NCBI RefSeq assembly: GCF_004217555.1
Contig: NZ_SHKW01000007.1
Span: forward strand, 1-64,000
From: Edaphobacter modestus
Lineage (GTDB): Bacteria; Acidobacteriota; Terriglobia; Terriglobales; Acidobacteriaceae
Direction: 5' to 3'
Length of the DNA stretch: 64,000 nucleotides
Each line of letters opens with the position of its first letter. Position 1 is the stretch's first letter. Positions 9,401 through 17,729 of the stretch are shown piece after piece. Made by a program: the position numbers and the translations under genes. The notes beneath the pieces are model-generated. The model searched no databases, was not told the origin of the DNA, and worked only from the letters and a program-made list of their open reading frames with translations.

Positions 9401-11836
9401 ACCTTATTCCCAAGCAAGGTTCTGGCTACCGAAGCCCGCATCGGCAATACAGCACAAAGCTACGCAGTCGTTGCGCACTTTGCCAAGGCCGTAACCGGCA
9501 TCTCCGCGTCGCTCACCCAGCAGAACGGAGCGCAGGCACAGGCCGTCGTGGGCACCCCCGTCTATGATTCCTCACGGACAACCGTTTCCATTCCGCTGAC
9601 CGGTCTTGCCAATAGCCAGCAGTTGAATCTTCACCTATCGGGAATCCTGGCGGCTGACCAGTCCTCCGTTGTTCCGGGAACCGCGGACATCGCGTTCCGG
9701 GTGCTTGAGGGAGACGTAAATAGCGATGGTGTGATCGATAACAATGACCTCACTCTCGAGAGCAGCATCGTGACCGGTGCTGCTGTGCTGCCGAGCAATG
9801 CGCCGTTCGATATCAACGGGGATGGCGTGCTAAACCAGGCTGACGTAACCCTGCTTTCGGGGCAGACGCCGGGTGGGCAAACTCCGCCTGCAGCCCCTGC
9901 CAACCTCGCGGCAACAGTCGGCGCGTCAGACGTCGCATTGAGCTGGAGCGCGAGCACCAACGCCATCTCCTACACGCTGTTCCGTGGTACCGCCGCGGGC
10001 AATGAGACGGAGCTGATGGAGAACCTTACCGGCACGCAGTTCACCGATAACAATGTGATCCCAGGCACCACCTACTTTTACAAGGTGGAGGCCGTGAATG
10101 GCGCAGGGACATCCTCCTTTTCCAATGAGGTCCAGGCCGCCGTACCGGGTAACAGCCAGCCAAGTGGGAACGCCGTCGTGCAGATTGACTCCGGCAGCAC
10201 CACCGCCGTGGGGTCATTCGCCGCAGATGAGTTCGTCAACGGCGGCGGCGTCACGCCAAATGTCGGAGTGCCCATCGATACTTCAAAGGCGCAAAACCCC
10301 GCACCCATGGAGGTTTACCAGACCAATCGGTTCGGCAACTTCACCTACACGATCCCGAACCTTTCCTCGGGTACGGCCTACATCCTGAGGCTTCACTTCG
10401 CGGAGACCTTCTGGGGGCAGGCGAGCTCACGTCTGTTCAACATCATGGTGAACGGGCAAGCCGTCCAGTCTAACCTCGACATCTTCGCTGCTGCGGGCGG
10501 CAAGGACATCGCGATCTCCATTGACTACCCCGTCACTGCGCAGAATGGTCAGGTCGTTGTAACCTTCCAAACCGTTCGTGACAATGCGCTGGTCAGCGGC
10601 GTGGAGTTGCTGAACACGGCGACCCCGGCGCCGGTGACCTCGATCTATCAGGTCGATACGGGCAGCTCCGTCCCGGTCAGTACCTTCTCTGCTGACAGCT
10701 TCTTCTCGGGCGGAACGACCTCGAAAACCAATGACACGATCACCACGACAGGAGTAAAAAATGCAGCTCCGGCTGCTGTCTACCAGAGCAATCGCTTCGG
10801 GAGTTCAACCTACACGTTCACTGGGTTGAAGACCGGCAGCCAGTACACAATCCGCTCGCACTTCGCGGAAACATTCTGGAGCGCAGCTGGCGCGCGCCTC
10901 TTCAATATCCTCATCAATGGTCAGGTGGCGCAGCCCAGCTACGATATCTTCGCCGCGGCCGGCGGAAAGGACATCGCAACGACTCTGGACCTGCCCGCCA
11001 CGGCTCAGAACGGGCAGATTACGGTGCAGTATAAGACCGTAAAGGATAATGCGATGGTGAGCGGCATCGAGGTCATCGGCGACGGAAGTATGATGCCGGC
11101 ACCAAACCCACCGGCATCCCTGCATGCGGCAGCAGGCGTTGGCCAGGTGTCGCTTACCTGGGCACCATCGCCGACCGGGACCTACAGCGTCTTTCGCGGC
11201 AACGCAGCGGGGGCGGAGGCCGCAACTCCGATTGCGACTGGCCTGACGGGTACATCCTTCATCGACAAGAACCTCTCCAATGGGCAGACTGTCTTCTACA
11301 CGGTACGAGTCGTCAGCACTACGGGAACCTCGACTGCTTCGAATGAAGCAAGCGCAACTCCCGGCGCAGCGATTGCTGGCCTACCTGTCTACCAGATCGC
11401 TGCTGGAAGCAGTACGGCGGTCGAGCCATTTCAGGCAGACACCTTCTTCGCGGGAGGAAATGCCTCCGGTGGTGCCGGTACTGCCGATCTCTCCGCAGTG
11501 ATCAGTCCAGCTCCGGCAGCGGTCTACCAGCAAGAGCGTTCTGGAGGAACTATTACCTACACGCTTCCGAATCTTGCTGTGGGAACAAGCTATACGCTGC
11601 GTCTCCACTTCAACGAGTTCTTCTGGAAGCAGGTTGGCCAGCGCGTCTTCAACGTAACAGTCAACGGGAATGTTGTTCTACCGAACTTCGACATCATCGC
11701 AGCAGCCGGAGCTCCGGAGACTGCGATCGTAGAGCAATTCACGGTGCAGCCCGATCAAAACGGCAACATCACGATCACGCTTTCGGGTGCAACGGCCGAT
11801 CAGCCGAAGATCACTGCGCTTGAACTCTACCGCTAA
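6500..11836 (+). CDS. Giant secreted multidomain protein: PQQ-like propeller, FnIII, LamG, dockerin and malectin domains
   Basis: 1,778 residues. After a long-N-region signal peptide ending near LSAPLLAQ comes a PQQ-like beta-propeller (about residues 60-640), FnIII (about 643-735) and a LamG/ConA-like domain (about 741-950). A dockerin-like pair of calcium loops follows, GDVNSDGVIDNNDL at about 1071 and FDINGDGVLNQADV at about 1101. The rest is FnIII (about 1129-1215), malectin (about 1224), malectin (about 1381), FnIII (about 1536-1620) and a third malectin (about 1629-1778). Malectin and LamG domains bind glycans; dockerins normally dock to cohesins, of which none is in view. No catalytic domain is obvious. 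ATG 6500 follows AAGGGAG at a spacing of about 11. Probably a surface glycan-binding scaffold. Confidence 0.85.
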   Translation: MRDERCRGKWFVQKVAILRSYHSVSVFQIERKRLLRLPFGTFRLTLVLLCVLSAPLLAQDVTMWKVDPQHTGLNSQETILTPALVADPTKFARLFFQKLDGQVYGAPLFMSAATLNKLPGSFSDGKSHNVVYVVTQHDSVYAFDGDADPLGANASGNDSAPLWHTSFLKPDPALGTPTTVPSSDAAGNDISPEFGISTTPVIDPVSGTLYVVSLLKFPGQPLNNLYRQELHALDLKTGLDKVPPFILDASLTFEGFAISDSSATDHDPVTAPTGQIPFAPLHEHLRSAMTFDPKNNIVYLAYASHSDESRYYGLVLGFDGSTLKLTHSFVTTPNGTTPLDGATHGGANKGGGKGGIWQGGASVALDENQNILFVTGNGVFDQDPTTGSMDWGETALKLPAAMDGQQQLHLTLNDTNSYFTPSNWATLNHGGGTIPGDSDLGAGGPLLLPVQPGEHPHLMMFGGKAGVWYLVDRDVLGGLRTDDAQVIQEVPEPRAPQLTLTPSYFNGAVYYASSGSPMERRKLVFDTVDNVMTLETTPTIGTGGNINAKGSSPFITANGTANGIVWAIDGNLRAYDANTMQFLTTGFNGDISAPDGSGRCQTTKFNTLAVANGHAYYTCYSGVSQGFLVVAGLKGTAAAVPAAPSALSAETASSTSINLSWTNNASTDPSLAGFHVFRATNANGPFTLLSLSAQGTDFSDSTVSPNTQYFYRVTAFNGAGDSSPSNTASATTFPTYTQSGLVGFWPMEDATGSTVTDATGSGHSGLAAGEALYTPTGYINGGWNFHGTKIADNITVQDSPDLDFSATQSFTLSTWVRVDALTGVEQPIILKSANNGNVYGLLVNGANQFAMRGPAGDVAGPAVTHAAWTHVAMVQNGTAGTRTLYVNGQAVAQGAAQAADGPGTLEWGEEDLPAGSDQVEFGFQGAIDETRLYNQALSASQIADLLPVTLLDASSILAPNTPDQFGTTLFPSKVLATEARIGNTAQSYAVVAHFAKAVTGISASLTQQNGAQAQAVVGTPVYDSSRTTVSIPLTGLANSQQLNLHLSGILAADQSSVVPGTADIAFRVLEGDVNSDGVIDNNDLTLESSIVTGAAVLPSNAPFDINGDGVLNQADVTLLSGQTPGGQTPPAAPANLAATVGASDVALSWSASTNAISYTLFRGTAAGNETELMENLTGTQFTDNNVIPGTTYFYKVEAVNGAGTSSFSNEVQAAVPGNSQPSGNAVVQIDSGSTTAVGSFAADEFVNGGGVTPNVGVPIDTSKAQNPAPMEVYQTNRFGNFTYTIPNLSSGTAYILRLHFAETFWGQASSRLFNIMVNGQAVQSNLDIFAAAGGKDIAISIDYPVTAQNGQVVVTFQTVRDNALVSGVELLNTATPAPVTSIYQVDTGSSVPVSTFSADSFFSGGTTSKTNDTITTTGVKNAAPAAVYQSNRFGSSTYTFTGLKTGSQYTIRSHFAETFWSAAGARLFNILINGQVAQPSYDIFAAAGGKDIATTLDLPATAQNGQITVQYKTVKDNAMVSGIEVIGDGSMMPAPNPPASLHAAAGVGQVSLTWAPSPTGTYSVFRGNAAGAEAATPIATGLTGTSFIDKNLSNGQTVFYTVRVVSTTGTSTASNEASATPGAAIAGLPVYQIAAGSSTAVEPFQADTFFAGGNASGGAGTADLSAVISPAPAAVYQQERSGGTITYTLPNLAVGTSYTLRLHFNEFFWKQVGQRVFNVTVNGNVVLPNFDIIAAAGAPETAIVEQFTVQPDQNGNITITLSGATADQPKITALELYR

Positions 11837-11840
11837 CCTT

Positions 11841-11896
11841 CTGGCAGGAGCAGCGGTGCGGTACAAGCGCCGCTGCTTCCGCCAGATTCTGTTTTT
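11841..11896 (+). terminator. Rho-independent terminator
   Basis: The near-complementary arms CTGGCAGGAGCAGCGG and CCGCTGCTTCCGCCAG flank a 13-base loop and are followed by TCTGTTTTT. This is the best intrinsic terminator in the window. It lies between the giant gene and the WD40 gene and implies that the latter has its own promoter or partial read-through. Confidence 0.75.
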
Positions 11897-11935
11897 AAGA
11901 AGACAGCCCACCAGCAAAACTTTGTAAGGACAGTC

Positions 11936-13654
11936 ATGAAAGAACCCCGCCCTGCAGCTTCTATCCGCAATCTGCATTCGCTTACCTGCATAACCCTTGC
12001 GTTGATGATGGTCTTTGGGCCTGCTGTCACCTACTCTGCTCCAGCCCAGGAGCGACCGACCAGCACATCGGTAGCTCCCAATCCTGCCGTGACTCCATCG
12101 GCCTCTTCTATTGGCAGTTCAGGTCTCTCCGCTGAAGCATACGTCCATTACCTGCTTGCACTGAAGTTCGCAACAGATGGCATCAAATACGAAGCACTTC
12201 GCGAAACGGCAGCGAGCCTTCGCGTACAGCGTGAGGGCAATCCAGCAGCGGGTCTTGCATTTCAGCTGATCGCAGAGCAGCGCCAGGATGTGCACCTCAG
12301 ACTCTGTTGTATGACGGCGAATCTTGTATTCGCCCGCTACAGCCCGGATGGTTCTCGGGTTCTGACCCTGCTCGATGACCACACACTCAGCATCTGGGAT
12401 GCGCATACAACGAAGCAGATTGTCGGGCCAATGCGACATGACGCGGATGTTCTTGCTGCAGCCTGGAGCGCCGACGGGCGCTGGATTGTCACCAGTTCGC
12501 GCGATGCGACGGTCCATCTATGGAACACAGCTACCGGCCAGCTGGTCCATACTCCCTTCGGCACAGAGAAACCCCTATCAAATATTGCGCTCAGTCCGGA
12601 TGGCGATCGCGTGCTAGGCAGCGTAGAAACTGACGTCTATCTGCTGAACGCTGCGACCGGTGAACTCCTCTCGCCTAAGCTCAGATACCACGATGACGTG
12701 AGCGTCCTCACCTTCAGCAACGACGGAAAGCATGCGCTGATTGGCACGAACGATGACACGGCGGATCTCCTCGACCCAATGACCGGAAAGCGTCTGCATC
12801 GTCTCGTCCTCGGCAACGCAATCTTCAGTGCGACCTTCAGCCTGGACAGCCGGCGGCTGATCATCGGTTCAGAAGATCGCACGGCAAAGATCTGGGATGC
12901 GACTACGGGCGCACCATTAAGTGTCTTCACGCAAACTGGGCCGATCAGCGATGCGGTGTTCAGCCCGGATGCCACGCGTGTGCTGACAACGTCCTATGAT
13001 CATACGGCCCGTGTGTGGGATGCGCGCACCGGTCAGGCACTTACACCCTTACTTCAGCATAGTGAGCCGCTTATCGATGGTGGCTTCAGCGCTGATGCTT
13101 CGCTTGTTTTTACTCGTGGGCGCGATCAGTCCATCCGCATATGGAGCGCCGCTACGGGTGAGGCAGTGATGTTGCCCATTCATTACACCAGCAATAGGAA
13201 CGGTGCCGAGTTCAGTCCGATCGATCCATCCCTGCTGGTCGCCATCGGCAACACAGCCGAGATTCTGGACGTGCCTCCGAGCGCTCCAGCGCCGGTGTGG
13301 CTCGCAGAATTGGCAGAGTTTGCAGCAAGCCGCTCCCGTTTCTCACAGATGACGCGGCCTGATCCCTCCCACATTGAGCAGCTCCGCGCAGAGCTGCTCG
13401 CGTCGCATGAGGATGATCCATGGACGCGGTTTGGTCAATGGTATTTCTCTGCCCCTGGTCAGCGTGCTGTATCGCCCTGGAGCAGGCTCTCCATGCAGCG
13501 GTACATCGATCAACTTTTCACTCTAAATACGAAGGAATCGCTGGACTATGCCCGACAGATTGCCTTTGAACATCCGGCATGGATGGTGAAGATCGATGCC
13601 GCGCAGAAAGCTCTTTACGCCAAAAGCCTTCCTTCGAAAACGAAAACGCACTAG
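11936..13654 (+). CDS. Exported WD40-repeat protein
   Basis: 572 residues with a probable signal peptide (CITLALMMVFGPAVTYSAPAQ region). A helical stretch and eight WD40-type repeats follow at about residues 120-450. Typical units are FSPDATRVLTTSYDHTARVW and WSADGRWIVTSSRDATVHLW. A 120-residue helical C-terminus with no recognised fold ends the protein. Eight blades would close one propeller. WD40 propellers are binding scaffolds and no enzyme motif is present, so the partner is unknown. The start at 11936 has AAGGA five bases upstream. It lies only 99 bases from the giant propeller protein, on the same strand, but a good terminator separates them. Confidence 0.75.
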   Translation: MKEPRPAASIRNLHSLTCITLALMMVFGPAVTYSAPAQERPTSTSVAPNPAVTPSASSIGSSGLSAEAYVHYLLALKFATDGIKYEALRETAASLRVQREGNPAAGLAFQLIAEQRQDVHLRLCCMTANLVFARYSPDGSRVLTLLDDHTLSIWDAHTTKQIVGPMRHDADVLAAAWSADGRWIVTSSRDATVHLWNTATGQLVHTPFGTEKPLSNIALSPDGDRVLGSVETDVYLLNAATGELLSPKLRYHDDVSVLTFSNDGKHALIGTNDDTADLLDPMTGKRLHRLVLGNAIFSATFSLDSRRLIIGSEDRTAKIWDATTGAPLSVFTQTGPISDAVFSPDATRVLTTSYDHTARVWDARTGQALTPLLQHSEPLIDGGFSADASLVFTRGRDQSIRIWSAATGEAVMLPIHYTSNRNGAEFSPIDPSLLVAIGNTAEILDVPPSAPAPVWLAELAEFAASRSRFSQMTRPDPSHIEQLRAELLASHEDDPWTRFGQWYFSAPGQRAVSPWSRLSMQRYIDQLFTLNTKESLDYARQIAFEHPAWMVKIDAAQKALYAKSLPSKTKTH

Positions 13655-13906
13655 CCAAAATGTCGGATAGGTAGATTATGAGACGTGTCATTTCGTGGGC
13701 ATCCCCTAACCCATGGAACGGTCCCAGTCACGGGACCCATGGAGCGTTAAGCTGTCAACATAAATTCCGTAACTCCATGGGCTAGGCGCTGTTGAGCGGA
13801 AGCTGCATATTGTTCGCTAATATCCAACAACAAGCTAGGCGCTCTTCCTTCTACCGTTACAGCAACAGACATTAGGAAGGGGGTAGTGTGTGCGTTCTGC
13901 TAAAGG

Positions 13907-14350
13907 TTGTCAGGGGACGTTTCGCTTGCGGCCGATGTCACATTTCCAGATGCGAAGGGCTACGGCGATCGCAAGGCGGTCCTGGTCATTCGCCAGAGTC
14001 TTGATGACGATTCCAAGGGAGCCATGATCGGCGAACATGAGGTGGGCATGATCCATCTGGCGTGGCTTCCGGACAGCGGTGCGTCAATGAAGGACGCCCA
14101 ATTTCGCTTCGGGGGCACTCTGGCCGGGGTCAAAGCGAAGCGTATCGGAATCGAAAAGCATGGCGATTCAATTGCAATCTTCATCAGTCTTGAGGGCGAA
14201 CCCATGCACCAGCTTAGCCCACCAGTCGCCCTCCACTTCGACGAACCTTTTTACGTCGGCGTCGGCTTCTGTTCGCACTTGCCTGCGACATCGGATACTG
14301 CTGTTCTCTCCAACGTCGTTCTCCAGAACTCGGCGGGTAAGGTACAGTAG
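13907..14350 (+). pseudogene. 5'-truncated ConA-like (DUF1349-type) domain of a TolB-like protein
   Basis: The 147 residues match only the ConA-like half of acidobacterial TolB-type proteins, beginning at SGDVSLAADVTFPDAKGYG, which is normally preceded by about 60 more residues of the same domain. The frame opens with a TTG and no signal peptide. In many relatives this domain and a TolB propeller form one polypeptide in this order; here the propeller is a separate gene 125 bases downstream. The stretch upstream (13655-13906) has no coding similarity that I can see. Either a gene fission product with its start lost or a dead fragment. Confidence 0.55.
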
Positions 14351-14474
14351 ACCGGAACAACGCTCGCGCTCAGATGAGTTTAACTGTGTGGCGTGATGCC
14401 GAATTGCCTAAATGTAATTGCCGTCAATAAGGGAACGGCCCTGCGATTTCTATCCAAAGAGGAGTGTCATCGAT

Positions 14475-15479
14475 ATGAAGGTTCTCTCGACCCCAATGCG
14501 ATTCTGCTGGAAGCTCACTCTGATCGCGTTCATTCTGGCGGCTCCCATTATCAAGGCGCAATCTTCTGCCGTTCACGCAGAAGCAGCACCCTCCGAGCAG
14601 CACCTGCGCAGTCGTCTCTTCATCTACGATCTGCACGACGGCTCTTCTCATATGGTCTATACTGCGGACTCGATATGGGAGGCACCCAACTGGTCTCCCG
14701 ACGGGAAGTACCTCATCGCCAACTCTGGCGGGGGTATTTATAAGCTTGTCCTCAAACAGGACGGCACGGCCGAGCCGCAGAGATTAGCTCTGCCCGCCAA
14801 CTTTCAATGCAATAACGACAAGGCCATCTCTCCCGATGGCAAGAAGATCGCTTTCTCCGCCACTGCTCCGCCTCATAAGGGATCGCAGGTCTTTCTCGCA
14901 GACGCCGATGGCAGCAACGTCAAGCTAATGGCGTCCGAGTCGCCCAGCTATTTTCACGGTTGGTCGCCGGATAACAAGACGCTTGCCTTTGTGGCCCAGC
15001 GCAACGGCAGCGGCCAATATGACATTTACAGCATACCCGCCGATGGAGGCGCGGAGAAGCAGCTCACCTCCAATATCCACCACGATGATGGCCCGGACTA
15101 CTCGCCGGACGGCAAGTGGATCTACATCAACTCCGACCGGTCCGGCAAGGAGGCGGTCTGGCGTTTTCCCTCCGATGGCGCAGGCACCAACGATACGAAG
15201 GCCGAGATGGTTGTGAGCGATGGGCTCGAAGACTGGTTCCCCCACATCTCGCCGGACGGCAAGAAGATGGTTTATATCGGCTATCCCGCTGGTACGCCAA
15301 CCCACAACCCGCGCACCGTCCAAATTGAGCTCAAACTTGTCGCGATCAACCACGGCGGGGTCGCCGCGTCCCAGGAGACGCTCGTGAAGGCCATCGGCGG
15401 ACAAGGAACGATGAACGTCAACTCGTGGGCTCCTGACTCTAGGCGCGTCGCCTACGTAGTTTATGAGGTCCTGCCGTAG
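14475..15479 (+). CDS. TolB-like PD40 beta-propeller, exported
   Basis: 334 residues from ATG 14475, which has AAAGAGGAG ending about ten bases upstream. A signal peptide (ending near PIIKAQSS) precedes a TolB/PD40 propeller with repeated YSPDGKWIYINSD, ISPDGKKIAFSA and WSPDNKTLAFVA units. It lacks the N-terminal domain of true TolB and the pal-tolQRA neighbours, so it is not the cell-envelope TolB. It belongs to the secreted propeller family common in Acidobacteria, often fused behind the ConA-like domain that here lies just upstream. Function unknown; binding or peptidase-associated roles are possible. Confidence 0.75.
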   Translation: MKVLSTPMRFCWKLTLIAFILAAPIIKAQSSAVHAEAAPSEQHLRSRLFIYDLHDGSSHMVYTADSIWEAPNWSPDGKYLIANSGGGIYKLVLKQDGTAEPQRLALPANFQCNNDKAISPDGKKIAFSATAPPHKGSQVFLADADGSNVKLMASESPSYFHGWSPDNKTLAFVAQRNGSGQYDIYSIPADGGAEKQLTSNIHHDDGPDYSPDGKWIYINSDRSGKEAVWRFPSDGAGTNDTKAEMVVSDGLEDWFPHISPDGKKMVYIGYPAGTPTHNPRTVQIELKLVAINHGGVAASQETLVKAIGGQGTMNVNSWAPDSRRVAYVVYEVLP

Positions 15480-15695
15480 GGCGCGCGTAGGTATAGCGGC
15501 GGTTTAGGGTGGCCAGATAAGTGCGCTTGCTGCAAGCAACAACGGTTATGGTGCCCGTAATCGCGTTTCCGTTTCTCAATTGACGCAAAATCGCCAATGC
15601 TATGATTCGACGGTAGTGGCCTGGAAACGTTTGGGCCTCCGCCATGAGGGCTATATGTATAGTTAATGTTTTTCTGTTTCCCCTCGGAGGTCGCA

Positions 15696-15893
15696 GTGGC
15701 GAGAAAGTTCGCTATTGTCCTGGCCGTAGTGTGCCCTTCCGCTCTTTTCGCGTTGAAATCGCCGGCCGCGCACCACCTGAGGATGATGCCGGCAGCATCG
15801 GAGCCGGGATCTACACAAAACCAGATCCGTACGAGCGTGTCTACGCATGCTGCGTCCTCAACGTTTGAGGATCATCTAAGAGACAGTTTCTAA
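15696..15893 (+). CDS. Possible small exported protein (65 aa)
   Basis: A GTG frame five bases after GGAGG opens with a signal-peptide-like stretch (ARKFAIVLAVVCPSALFA) and continues with a polar tail. No family is recognised. Its 3' part overlaps a 27-base match to a group II intron domain V, so the C-terminal codons may be borrowed sequence. It lies between the TolB-like gene and the MDR oxidoreductase. Low confidence that it is expressed. Confidence 0.3.
   Translation: MARKFAIVLAVVCPSALFALKSPAAHHLRMMPAASEPGSTQNQIRTSVSTHAASSTFEDHLRDSF
15822..15848 (-). repeat. Group II intron domain V-like fragment
   Basis: CAGATCCGTACGAGCG and the following bases to CTACGCAT match the putative domain V at 51278-51317 over 27 bases with one mismatch. 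No intron ORF lies nearby. It is probably a scar of an intron 3' end or a small derivative. Confidence 0.45.
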
Positions 15894-15905
15894 TTCAGAG
15901 GTAGC

Positions 15906-16904
15906 ATGTCCAACACCGTAAAGATCGTTCGCTTCCATAAGACCGGACCCGCCGAAGTCCTCCAGTTTGATGAACTCCCACTTCCTGAGCCCGGCCCAGG
16001 CGAGATCCGTCTCCGCGTCAAAGCTCTCGGACTCAACCGCGCCGAGATCATGTTCCGCAACGGCCAATACCTCGAGACGCCAGTTCATCCGGCAAAGAAC
16101 GGTTACGAGGCCGCTGGTATCATCGAAGCCACTGGCCCAGATGTCGATGGCAGCTGGATCGGCAAGACCGTCAGCACTGTCCCCGGAACATTCAAACTCA
16201 ACGACCACGGAGTCTATGGCGAAGTCGCGGTTGTTCCCCTTCATGGAATCGCCGAATACCCCTCAACTCTCTCGTACGAACAGGGAGCATCCATCTGGAT
16301 GCAGTACCTCACTGCGTACGGTGCACTCATTTGGCTCGGTCAGGTTGCCAAAGGGGACTTTGTCGTCATCACCGCGGCCAGCAGCAGCGTAGGCATAGCT
16401 GCTATAGAGATGGTCAAGGTCGAGGGCGCCATCAGCATCGCCGTCACTCGTACCGCAGCAAAGAAAGCTGAGCTCCTCAAACTAGGAGCAGATCATGTTA
16501 TCGTCACCGACGAGGAAGACTTGGTGGCCCGCGTCAACGAAATTACCTTGGGCAAAGGCGCACGCATCGTCTTCGATCCCATCGGTGGCAAGATCCTAGA
16601 ATCGCTCGCCGCTTCGACAGCCTCCAAGGGCATCATCTTCGAATACGGAGCCCTGGCTCCCGAACCCACTCCCTACCCACTCTTCACGGCACTCGCCAAG
16701 CACCTCACCATCCGGGCCTACACGCTCTTTGAGCTGACACCCGATCCAGTATTTCCCAAGGCAAAGCAATACATCTTCGATCATCTCGCTTTAGGTGCAT
16801 TCAGACCCATCATCGATAAAACATTTCCCTTCGCAGAAATCGTCGAAGCCCACCGCTATATGGAGTCGAACGCCCAGATCGGCAAGATCGTCGTCACTCT
16901 CTAA
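15906..16904 (+). CDS. Medium-chain (MDR) alcohol dehydrogenase / quinone oxidoreductase-like
   Basis: 332 residues with the GroES-like N-terminal half (EPGPGEIRLRVKALGLNRAE) and a Rossmann half. The nucleotide-binding segment reads VVITAASSSVGIAAIEM in place of the canonical GxGxxG, as in the QOR branch. No zinc ligand set is evident (the NGYEAAG region lacks Cys and His), which fits NADPH-dependent quinone or enone reduction rather than zinc alcohol oxidation. The start has AGAGGT upstream. It stands alone and ends in a perfect hairpin. Substrate unknown. Confidence 0.75.
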   Translation: MSNTVKIVRFHKTGPAEVLQFDELPLPEPGPGEIRLRVKALGLNRAEIMFRNGQYLETPVHPAKNGYEAAGIIEATGPDVDGSWIGKTVSTVPGTFKLNDHGVYGEVAVVPLHGIAEYPSTLSYEQGASIWMQYLTAYGALIWLGQVAKGDFVVITAASSSVGIAAIEMVKVEGAISIAVTRTAAKKAELLKLGADHVIVTDEEDLVARVNEITLGKGARIVFDPIGGKILESLAASTASKGIIFEYGALAPEPTPYPLFTALAKHLTIRAYTLFELTPDPVFPKAKQYIFDHLALGAFRPIIDKTFPFAEIVEAHRYMESNAQIGKIVVTL

Positions 16905-16929
16905 GTCTCACGAGGCGCTGTCAAACATA

Positions 16930-16960
16930 AAAGGGTCAACACTAATTGTGTTGACCCTTT
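16930..16960. terminator. Perfect 13-bp hairpin after MDR gene
   Basis: AAAGGGTCAACAC and GTGTTGACCCTTT pair perfectly over a five-base loop, 25 bases after the stop. It can act in both directions and also separates the convergent HNH/resolvase cassette. Confidence 0.75.
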
Positions 16961-17001
16961 GTGTTGTTCATTCGGCTGACGGGCAAACCGGACGTCAACG
17001 A

Positions 17002-17451
17002 CTACAACCGCATTCCTTCCTGTTTGCCCGTTATTCTCAGAACCCAGAAATCTGGAAAGTCTTGTGTCCGGACTGTTCGGTGAGTGAGTTGGCGGTTTGC
17101 ACTCGTGACCGAACGGCGCGGTGTTTGTGCGTAGCCGACAGTAACGAAGCAGCTGCAACTCGAGTCCGGTCGGGCGTCGTCTGTTTGTATGCGTTCGATT
17201 CCGGCAATCACCCATCCGTGTTCTGCTAGCGTCCAGCGATGGTGAAGGCGAGGAGCACGTTGCCGGGTGCTTCGCCGAAGGTGTCGTAGCCGGAGAAGAC
17301 ATAGACTGTAGGCATCACGCTCAAAGACCTGCTCTCGCAGGCCACCGAAATATTCGGCATCCTGCCGTTTCAGCGTGTAGCAGGTCGCGCAGGGCGAGGA
17401 TCTTCTGATTCCCGCAGGGACAACAAATTGCGGTCTGGACCCTTTCTTCAA
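17002..17451 (-). pseudogene. HNH-type ORF with degenerate C-terminal half
   Basis: The first 50 residues (CATCYTLKRQDAEYFGGLRE and VFERDAYSLC) match the start of a small HNH endonuclease family that usually follows a resolvase and an 80-aa protein. In relatives a CxxC zinc pair and an HHR...CxxCH core follow. Here one Cys and an LHHR are left and the rest has no match. The TTG start lies five bases past the stop of the 80-aa gene, with GGAG overlapping that stop, so translation is likely coupled. Probably a decaying last gene of the cassette. Confidence 0.5.
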
Positions 17452-17455
17452 AGCC

Positions 17456-17698
17456 TTACTCCTTCGTCTTCAGCTTGGAGTCGTTTTCGCGGATGAACGC
17501 CTCGATCTCCGACGCACTCGCCAGAATGCGGAGCCATTGTTCTTTGTAAAGCGTGACCGGAAACCGGCCCATGCCGTACAGAGAGAGCCCGCCCTTCTCG
17601 CTCACCTTCAAAGTGAGGCCGCCCTTGTCTTTGCTCTTGAGCTGGGCGTTCTCAGCCCGCGGGCGCTCCAGCTCCGCTTGCATCTCCGATTCACTCAT
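17456..17698 (-). CDS. Conserved 80-aa protein of the resolvase cassette
   Basis: An 80-residue protein starting MSESEMQAELERPRAEN. It has a short N-terminal coiled-coil segment and a compact domain with LTLKVSEKGGLSLYGMGRFP and a C-terminal helix. The start follows GGAGGAG. Homologues lie next to serine recombinases in several phyla; the role is unknown, perhaps a recombination accessory or DNA-binding factor. It begins 31 bases after the resolvase stop and ends just before the HNH ORF, forming a three-gene unit. An upstream extension of the frame overlaps the resolvase and is not needed. Confidence 0.7.
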   Translation of the reverse strand: MSESEMQAELERPRAENAQLKSKDKGGLTLKVSEKGGLSLYGMGRFPVTLYKEQWLRILASASEIEAFIRENDSKLKTKE

Positions 17699-17729
17699 CG
17701 TTTCTCTCCTCCGATTCCCTGCATACAAT

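Noticed and set aside
13655..13906. Short inverted repeat GGTCCC/GGGACC with flanking CCATGG words, considered as an operator or attachment site
   Set aside because: Only a 6-bp stem with no second copy or regulator nearby; too weak to claim.
16905..17001. Possible tRNA-like fold near the MDR stop
   Set aside because: The symmetry is fully explained by the terminator hairpin at 16930-16960; no anticodon or acceptor pattern.
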